Shown piece after piece: positions 40,033 to 45,368 of a DNA stretch of 45,368 nucleotides. This stretch comes from JAHFLD01 sp964367145 (GTDB taxonomy: Bacteria; Patescibacteriota; Minisyncoccia; UBA6257; 1-14-0-10-40-38), in NCBI GenBank assembly GCA_964367145.1, contig CAYIWJ010000005.1, forward strand, positions 1 through 45,368. Direction: 5' to 3'. Numbering within the stretch: the stretch's first letter is position 1; every line of letters begins with the position of its first letter. Made by a program: the position numbers and the translations under genes. The notes beneath the pieces are model-generated. The model searched no databases. It saw nothing but the letters and a program-made list of their open reading frames with translations, and was not told where the DNA came from.

Positions 40033-40061
40033 ATTATATTTTTGAAAAAGTATTCTGTCAA
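40033..40061 (-). promoter_or_regulatory. Consensus promoter of the DapF-fold/GNAT operon
   Basis: On the minus strand TTGACA (40061-40056), a 17-nt spacer and TATAAT (40038-40033): a perfect sigma-70-type promoter. The leader to 39960 is about 65 nt. A second TTGACA-like box lies inside the leader. Confidence 0.85.
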
Positions 40062-40124
40062 CATTGCCCATTGTGCAATTATTCATCTTCTTCACCGCCG
40101 TTTTATATTTCCCCAAAATGAGCG

Positions 40125-40130
40125 TAATAT
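40125..40130 (+). promoter_or_regulatory. -10 box of murA (leaderless)
   Basis: TAATAT ends 7 nt before the ATG at 40138. Confidence 0.5.
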
Positions 40131-40137
40131 CTAAACA

Positions 40138-41490
40138 ATGAATGACCCAAGCTCGATGGCTATCACCGGCGGGAAACCGCTTAACGGCGAGATTGTCGTT
40201 CGCGGCGCCAAAAATGCCGTGGCCAAAGAAATGGTGGCCGCGCTCTTGACCAAAGAATCCTGCCTCCTCAAAAACGTCTCCGATGTTCAAGATACCGAAA
40301 TCGTCGCAAGCATGATTAGAGCTATGGGTGGGGAAGTGCTTCGTCAAGAAAACGGAACGCTCGAAATAAAATCTGCCAACCTGCACGCCGTTCATTATCG
40401 CGAACTCAAACACATTGCCGGCAAAAGTCGGATTCCAATTTTATTTGCCGGGCCGCTTCTGGCGCGTTTTCACGAGGCCATGCTTCCAGAGCTTGGTGGT
40501 TGTGGCATCGGCGAGCGTCCGATTGATTTTCATCTGGATGCTCTGCAAAAAATGGGCGCGACGATAGAAATGATTCCGAAAGGCGTTCATCTTAAAGCCA
40601 AAAAACTCATCGGCGCCAAAATTCACCTGCAATTTTCTAGCGTTGGCGCCACCGAACAAGTCTTGCTCGCCGGAGTTTTGGCCGAAGGAGTAACCACGCT
40701 CACTAACGCCGCCATTGAGCCGGAAATTTTAGATCTTATCTCCGTCTTGCAAAAGATGGGCGCGATTATCTCGGTTGATATTGATCGCACGATTACGATT
40801 ACCGGAGTCAAAGAACTCAAAGCCTACGAACACAGCGCCATTCCCGATCGCAACGAAACCGTCTCTTGGGCCTGCGCCGCCGCCGCGACCGATGGAAAAA
40901 TTAAAGTCAAAAATGCGCGCCAGGCGGACATCATGACCTTTCTAAGCACCTTCCGTCTGGTGGGTGGGGAGTTCGAAGTTGAAGACGATGGTATTACTTT
41001 TCTCCGAGGTCAAAGCGGACTCAAGCCGATTACAATTGAAACCGGCGTCCATCCCGGATTTATGACCGATTGGCAACAGCCGATGACTATTTTACTCACT
41101 CAAGCTAATGGCACTTCTATTATTCACGAAACGGTTTACGAAGAGCGCTTTGGCTATGTTCACGCTCTAAACGAAATGGGTGCAAAAATAGAGCTTCACA
41201 CCGAATGTCTTGGCGGCAAGATTTGTCGCTACTCGCAAGAAGGCTACGAACACAGCGCGATTATCACCGGCCCGACGCCTCTCCACGCGGCAAAAATAAC
41301 CGTCCCCGATCTGCGCGCGGGATTTTCCTATGTTGTCGCCGCCCTCGTTGCCCAAGGAACTTCTACGATTGGCAATATCGGACTTATCAGCCGCGGCTAC
41401 GAAAATTTTATGGAAAAATTAAAATCTTTAGGCGCGGAAGTCGGGGAGTGGCGGGGCGTCTTCATCCCCGCGGAGACGGAAATCTTATAA
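40138..41490 (+). CDS. murA: UDP-N-acetylglucosamine 1-carboxyvinyltransferase
   Basis: 450 residues, slightly longer than usual (about 420). First committed step of peptidoglycan synthesis: transfers enolpyruvate from PEP to UDP-GlcNAc. The substrate-binding Lys is in VRGAKNAVAKEM (about residue 25), and the catalytic Cys loop in LGGCGIGERPIDFH (about residue 121; Cys retained, so fosfomycin-sensitive in principle). VHPGFMTDWQQPM near residue 307 is the conserved C-terminal segment. With the transglycosylase, VanX-like protein, UppS and M23 proteins it shows that this cell makes and handles peptidoglycan. Confidence 0.93.
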   Translation: MNDPSSMAITGGKPLNGEIVVRGAKNAVAKEMVAALLTKESCLLKNVSDVQDTEIVASMIRAMGGEVLRQENGTLEIKSANLHAVHYRELKHIAGKSRIPILFAGPLLARFHEAMLPELGGCGIGERPIDFHLDALQKMGATIEMIPKGVHLKAKKLIGAKIHLQFSSVGATEQVLLAGVLAEGVTTLTNAAIEPEILDLISVLQKMGAIISVDIDRTITITGVKELKAYEHSAIPDRNETVSWACAAAATDGKIKVKNARQADIMTFLSTFRLVGGEFEVEDDGITFLRGQSGLKPITIETGVHPGFMTDWQQPMTILLTQANGTSIIHETVYEERFGYVHALNEMGAKIELHTECLGGKICRYSQEGYEHSAIITGPTPLHAAKITVPDLRAGFSYVVAALVAQGTSTIGNIGLISRGYENFMEKLKSLGAEVGEWRGVFIPAETEIL

Positions 41491-41531
41491 TCCCTATCAA
41501 TTAACCCCCTCCCTAAACCTTGCCCCTGATT

Positions 41532-41540
41532 TGCTATACT
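41532..41540 (+). promoter_or_regulatory. Cassette 3 extended -10 (leaderless)
   Basis: TGC TATACT ends 8 nt before the ATG at 41549; near-identical to the blocks at 15694 and 30446. Confidence 0.7.
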
Positions 41541-41548
41541 AAACCCAT

Positions 41549-42115
41549 ATGAAAAAAACACTCATTGTAGCTGTTTTGGTGCTACTCGGAAGTCTGGGAT
41601 ATTATGCGTATCAGAGAGATGGAGGAGTAGCCTCCATAGTCAGATCAGACAATCTTATTCCGACAGAGTATAAAAAACACGAATCAAGATATTTCTGGAT
41701 TAAATATCCAAAAGAATGGTTTATCTCGGATATTCAAGACAGTCTTAACTCATACACGCAAATTTCTAATTTTGATCCAAACGTATTAACCCAGACCCCA
41801 TCTCCACAAGGAAGCTACTTCAAGCTAGAAATTGTGCGTTTAAATAATGAGGAAGATCAACCACTTCAAACTTGGGTGAATACATACATAGCAAACCAAG
41901 ATTATAAAACAGACATTTTAGATGGGCATAAAATAATCGTAGACGGACATGAGGGACTCTATCACATTATAAAAATCGTTCCCGTGAATTCAATCCACCC
42001 GATAATTTTTGTGAAGCGTGATAAATCTATCTACCTTCTAAACATCAGCCCTTCATTGCAAGAGTTTAAGCAAGTTTTCGATATCATTTTAGAAAGTTTT
42101 AAATTCAAAACCTAG
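41549..42115 (+). CDS. Small membrane-anchored protein, cassette 3 (PsbP-like domain)
   Basis: 188 residues. Anchor helix MKKTLIVAVLVLLGSLGYYAY, then an outer domain starting ESRYFWIKYPKEWFISD. It shares with cassette 2 the segment LNSY-Q-SNFDPNV versus NYVDIANYDVNL and a central LQTWVNTYI like LDDWLREY. The giant gene follows after 6 nt. Confidence 0.75.
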   Translation: MKKTLIVAVLVLLGSLGYYAYQRDGGVASIVRSDNLIPTEYKKHESRYFWIKYPKEWFISDIQDSLNSYTQISNFDPNVLTQTPSPQGSYFKLEIVRLNNEEDQPLQTWVNTYIANQDYKTDILDGHKIIVDGHEGLYHIIKIVPVNSIHPIIFVKRDKSIYLLNISPSLQEFKQVFDIILESFKFKT

Positions 42116-42121
42116 GGTTTT

Positions 42122-44896
42122 ATGCAGAATCACAGAATTCTGTATTTTGTGGCGTCGCTTAATCTATTGTTCTTTTTTGGTGTTTTGGATGCAGGGGCTT
42201 TTTTTCTTACGAGTCCACTTTCAACTTATCAAATAAATAGTTTCTTTGACCACGATAATCCAACATTAGTTAGTAACAATAATTTCACTCGATATGACGG
42301 AATGCACTGGACTAATACTGCTTCTTGTATCTTCGGCTTAAATTGTTATGACGGACATAATGAGGTTGATCTTCAGGCGGTTATGAACACAAATGTGCTT
42401 GCCACAGCTCCAGGAATTCTAGAAGCAAATTACTACGATCTTTGTGGCGGCAATACGACGAGAATCTGGCACCTTCAACAAGGTGTATCAACTCTATATG
42501 CTCATCTTAATCAATTTTTAGTCGCTAAGAATACAAGCGTTATTCGATCACAGCTTATAGCTTACTCGGGTAATTCCGCGGATTTAAGTTGCGCAGTTGC
42601 AGCCCATCTCCACTTTGGCGTTCGTGACGCCCAAACTGGCGGTAATGTCCTCGACCCATACGGCTGGAGCGGAACCACCACCGACCCCTGGCCACACAAC
42701 CAAGGCTACCTTTGGACTACGTATCCGCCATCATTGAACCCCAACTCCGCCACCTACGTCTCCGGAAATATCTCGCAAAATACGATATGGACTACCCAAG
42801 GTAGTCCATATGTTGTTCAAGGCAACCTAACGCTTTCCACCAGCACCACACTCACCATTAATCCCGGCGTAGTGGTGAAGTTTGAAAATATAGCCAGCTT
42901 CCAGATATATGGAAGCCTCATCTCGCTTGGCGGCACTTCAACCTCCACCAAAATCTACTTTACATCCATTAACGATGACGCGATTGGCGGCGATACGAAT
43001 GGCAATGGCATAAACACCTTTCCTGCCCCGGGGGATTATTTCGGTTTTTATTTTTATCCTGGATCAAGTGGTAATTTCGCGAACGCCACCTTTCGTTATG
43101 GTGGAAACGACGTTAATCCGCCAACTTTTTATACCGGATCCTTTGGCGTTATCAAAAATTTTGGCGGTGCCATAAGCTTAACTGCCAGTGAAATTAGCTC
43201 TAATCTTGGTATTGGTCTCTTGCAAACCGGCGGTATTCTCAATCTAGATACGGTGCTAGTTCAAAACAACAGTCTTCACAGCGGGAGTGACATTTCGCCT
43301 TATCTTGAGGTCGGTTTCAATCAAAACAACGGTACTTCTACCATTATAAACTCACACTTTTCCGGAAATCCCAACTTCGGGATATATCTCAAGAACGGCA
43401 CCTCAACCATCATCAATAACAGCTTCAGCAATCACAGCACCGGAGACATAAACATCAATTCTCCAGTTTCCTGGACGCAATTTGGAAATATGGCATTTTC
43501 AGGTGGTCCCCACGGGATCTTTTTAAGCGGCTCTCTTAATCACTCGCAACAACTTGAGCCCGGCATTGCCTATGTTATCTCCGATCTCACCGTTAACGCC
43601 GGTGTCACTCTTAACATCAAAGCCGGTGCAATAATAAAATTTGGCCAAGCTGGCAAAATTTCTGTTTTCGGCAACCTTGTCGGCCAAGGCGGTGTCTCCA
43701 CTTCAACCCGAATTTATTTTACATCCATTAACGATGACACGATTGGCGGCGATACGAATGGCAATGGCGCGACAACCATGCCAGCGGCCAATGATTATCG
43801 GGGTATTTATTTCTACCCCGGCTCAACCGGCAACCTGACCCGCGCCACCTTCCGCTATGGCGGGACCGAAAGTTTTTTCACCTCCTACCTTGGCGTGATT
43901 AAAAATCTTGGCGGTATACTAACCTTAACCGCGCCGGATATTTCTTTTGCCTACGGCAACGGTCTCAAGCAAGTTTCAGGCAATACATTTTTAACCGGCG
44001 CCTTGATTCACCACAACAGTGGCAGTGGTTTTGAGCAAACAAATGGCACTTCCACCATTGCAGACTCATCATTTTTTAGCAATCAAAACTACGGCATCAG
44101 TCTGCAAAACGGCAGCTCAACCATCAATGATAATGCTTTTAACAGTCATGGCCTCGGCGATATCAACATCAATGCCTCGGCATTTTGGAACGAAGCAAGA
44201 AATCTCGCGCTTCTATCTGGCCCCCACGGAATCTTTTTAAGCGGCTCTCTTAATCACTCGCAACAACTAGGTCCCGGCATTCCCTATGTTATACCCACCT
44301 CTAGTCTTACAGTGAACAGTAATCGGACTTTAACCATGTCCCCAGGAACCGTTGTAAAATTCAATCCATCTAGTTCCATTACCGTAATCGGCAATCTAGT
44401 CGCCCAAGGCGGCGCCTCCACTTCAACCAGAATTTATTTTACATCCATTAACGATGACGCGATTGGCGGCGATACCAACGGCAATGGCAACTCAACTTTA
44501 CCGGCGCCTGGTAGCTATAACGGACTTCGTTTTCTTTCTGGGTCCGCCGGAAGCCTAACAAATACCGTTTTGCGTTATGGTGGAAACTATTTCCCGCCGA
44601 ACTATCTGGCCACCATTCAGAACTTCGGCGGAGCGCTCAATCTGACAAACACCAAAATGACCAATAACCAGTATGGAATTTATCATTCCTTTGGCACTAC
44701 TTCTATTAGTCAAAGTTCTATCTACGGCAATATAATTGGGCTCTTTAATGCCAACCTCGCCACCACGACCGCCGCAAATAACTGGTGGGGGAGCGCGTCG
44801 GGACCCAATCATCCGACCCTAAATCCAACTGGCGCCGGTAGTGCGATTTTGGGCAATATAAACTTTTCTCCTTGGCTCCTAAGCGACCCTAATTAA
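42122..44896 (+). CDS. Giant secreted M23 peptidase with three beta-helix repeat units, cassette 3
   Basis: 924 residues, shorter than its paralogues because it has three, not four, beta-helix units (opening near nucleotides 42805, 43566 and 44280). Signal peptide at about residues 8-26. In the M23 domain the first motif reads HNEVDL: the Gly of HxGxD is replaced by Glu, while His, Asp and the later AAHLHFG are kept, so activity may be altered. Strings such as DDAIGGDTNGNG recur nearly identically at DNA level between units and between cassettes, suggesting recent gene conversion or unit exchange. It ends in PWLLSDPN like cassette 2. Confidence 0.82.
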   Translation: MQNHRILYFVASLNLLFFFGVLDAGAFFLTSPLSTYQINSFFDHDNPTLVSNNNFTRYDGMHWTNTASCIFGLNCYDGHNEVDLQAVMNTNVLATAPGILEANYYDLCGGNTTRIWHLQQGVSTLYAHLNQFLVAKNTSVIRSQLIAYSGNSADLSCAVAAHLHFGVRDAQTGGNVLDPYGWSGTTTDPWPHNQGYLWTTYPPSLNPNSATYVSGNISQNTIWTTQGSPYVVQGNLTLSTSTTLTINPGVVVKFENIASFQIYGSLISLGGTSTSTKIYFTSINDDAIGGDTNGNGINTFPAPGDYFGFYFYPGSSGNFANATFRYGGNDVNPPTFYTGSFGVIKNFGGAISLTASEISSNLGIGLLQTGGILNLDTVLVQNNSLHSGSDISPYLEVGFNQNNGTSTIINSHFSGNPNFGIYLKNGTSTIINNSFSNHSTGDININSPVSWTQFGNMAFSGGPHGIFLSGSLNHSQQLEPGIAYVISDLTVNAGVTLNIKAGAIIKFGQAGKISVFGNLVGQGGVSTSTRIYFTSINDDTIGGDTNGNGATTMPAANDYRGIYFYPGSTGNLTRATFRYGGTESFFTSYLGVIKNLGGILTLTAPDISFAYGNGLKQVSGNTFLTGALIHHNSGSGFEQTNGTSTIADSSFFSNQNYGISLQNGSSTINDNAFNSHGLGDININASAFWNEARNLALLSGPHGIFLSGSLNHSQQLGPGIPYVIPTSSLTVNSNRTLTMSPGTVVKFNPSSSITVIGNLVAQGGASTSTRIYFTSINDDAIGGDTNGNGNSTLPAPGSYNGLRFLSGSAGSLTNTVLRYGGNYFPPNYLATIQNFGGALNLTNTKMTNNQYGIYHSFGTTSISQSSIYGNIIGLFNANLATTTAANNWWGSASGPNHPTLNPTGAGSAILGNINFSPWLLSDPN
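42785..42811 (+). repeat. Intragenic 12-bp perfect inverted repeat, cassette 3
   Basis: ATATGGACTACC (42785-42796), a CAA loop, then its exact complement (42800-42811). Same position in the protein as in cassettes 1 and 2; the outermost pair is lost. Confidence 0.85.
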
Positions 44897-45014
44897 ATAA
44901 CTAACTCAAAACCTTCAGCGATTAGCGTTCAAGTGCTTGTTTCAATTTAGCGATCAGCATATATTCCTTCTAATTGGAGTGTTATCAACGATATCCCGTA
45001 TTAGTATTAAATCC
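44897..45014. other. Intergenic stretch without recognised features
   Basis: 118 nt between converging genes. I see no strong terminator, promoter or small ORF in it. Confidence 0.5.
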
Positions 45015-45368
45015 CTACCTCCCACCCATCCGTCTCCGTTTTTCAAACTCCGCTAAAGCCGCCCCAAACTGCTCTTTCTTAAAATCTGGCCACAGGTCGC
45101 GGGTAAAATAAAATTCGGCATCCGCCGTATTCCACATCATAAAACCGGAACTCCAGTGGGGCTCGCCTCCGGTACGAATAACCAAATCCACCGGCGGCAA
45201 TTCGCCGGTCCACATTAGTTTTCGCAGTATTTTTTCATTAACTTTTTGCCCCAGTGTTCGCGCTTCGTTTATCGCCGCCAGCATTTCCCTGCGCCCGTCG
45301 TAAGCCATCAGAAAAGTAAGATGATGACGAGAAAAGTGCCGAGTTTTTTCCTGCAGATCATCAATGGT
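45015..45368 (-). CDS. uppS: Undecaprenyl diphosphate synthase, 5' end outside the window
   Basis: The last 117 residues of a cis-prenyltransferase; the frame is open to the window edge (…LTFLMAYDGRREM), so the internal ATG at 45308 is not the start. Family motifs: AYDGRREM, DLVIRTGGEPHWSSGFMMW and FYFTRDLWPDF. It makes the C55 lipid carrier for peptidoglycan precursors. In most relatives the motif is RTSGE-R-S-FL-WQ; here GGEPHWSSGFMMWN shows small changes around the substrate site but keeps the key Arg and Glu. Confidence 0.9.
   Translation of the reverse strand, partial: TIDDLQEKTRHFSRHHLTFLMAYDGRREMLAAINEARTLGQKVNEKILRKLMWTGELPPVDLVIRTGGEPHWSSGFMMWNTADAEFYFTRDLWPDFKKEQFGAALAEFEKRRRMGGR

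Noticed and set aside
16231..44896. CRISPR or tandem DNA repeats in the giant genes
   Set aside because: The repeats are about 715 bp, coding and diverged; they are protein repeat units, not CRISPR.

Overview
The window looks like a chromosome segment of a Patescibacteria (Candidate Phyla Radiation) bacterium, most likely a Parcubacteria-type lineage. This is inferred from short genes packed a few bases apart, AAA-rich codon use in the core genes, an N-terminally shortened release factor 1, a PfkB-aldolase glycolytic pair, and small protein families that I associate with these genomes. UGA acts as a normal stop (for example at the ends of the PfkB and radical SAM genes), so this is not a lineage that reads UGA as glycine. 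No rRNA, CRISPR array or insertion sequence was seen.

Layout. 1-635: the end of a small CPR-type hypothetical gene with a large hairpin and a terminator. 745-2603: PfkB kinase and class II aldolase. 2600-3230: two probable minus-strand structured RNAs, each with its own promoter and terminator. 3232-7769: ribosomal protein L25, a coiled-coil lytic transglycosylase and an anchored glycoside-hydrolase-like protein. 7776-11690: short RF1 (minus), two CheY-like regulators, TrpRS and a Leu/Glu-type dehydrogenase. 11740-13410: a complete small RiPP-like unit (radical SAM/SPASM enzyme plus a 34-residue Cys-containing peptide). 13458-15658: GNAT and an acyl-CoA-ligase-like enzyme behind a terminator-bearing leader. 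15711-19698, 30463-34570 and 41549-44896: three paralogous two-gene cassettes, each a small membrane-anchored protein followed by a very large secreted M23 peptidase/beta-helix protein. 19768-30390: ThiF-like enzyme, metalloprotease-like protein, hydrolase, nitroreductase, an ATP-grasp peptide-ligase-like gene, a sensor histidine kinase and several unknown genes. 34686-39959: HisRS, tRNA-His, a histidine ammonia-lyase-family enzyme, a VanX-like dipeptidase, GNAT and a DapF-fold protein. 40138-45368: MurA, the third cassette and a partial UppS.

Two expression styles coexist. At least twelve genes have a -10 box only 6-9 nt before the ATG, so their mRNAs should be leaderless or nearly so. A second set (RiPP peptide, two genes sharing one 58-nt leader, ATP-grasp, DapF-fold/GNAT pair, HisRS) has Shine-Dalgarno sites and, where a promoter was found, TTGAC-type -35 boxes; several of these look GC- and AAG-richer and may have been acquired.

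Most notable are the RiPP-like unit, the duplicated 58-nt leader with its promoter, the two unidentified structured RNAs, a hairpin with a compensated base-pair change inside all three giant genes, and a tRNA-His gene without an encoded G-1 lying just after an unusual HisRS.
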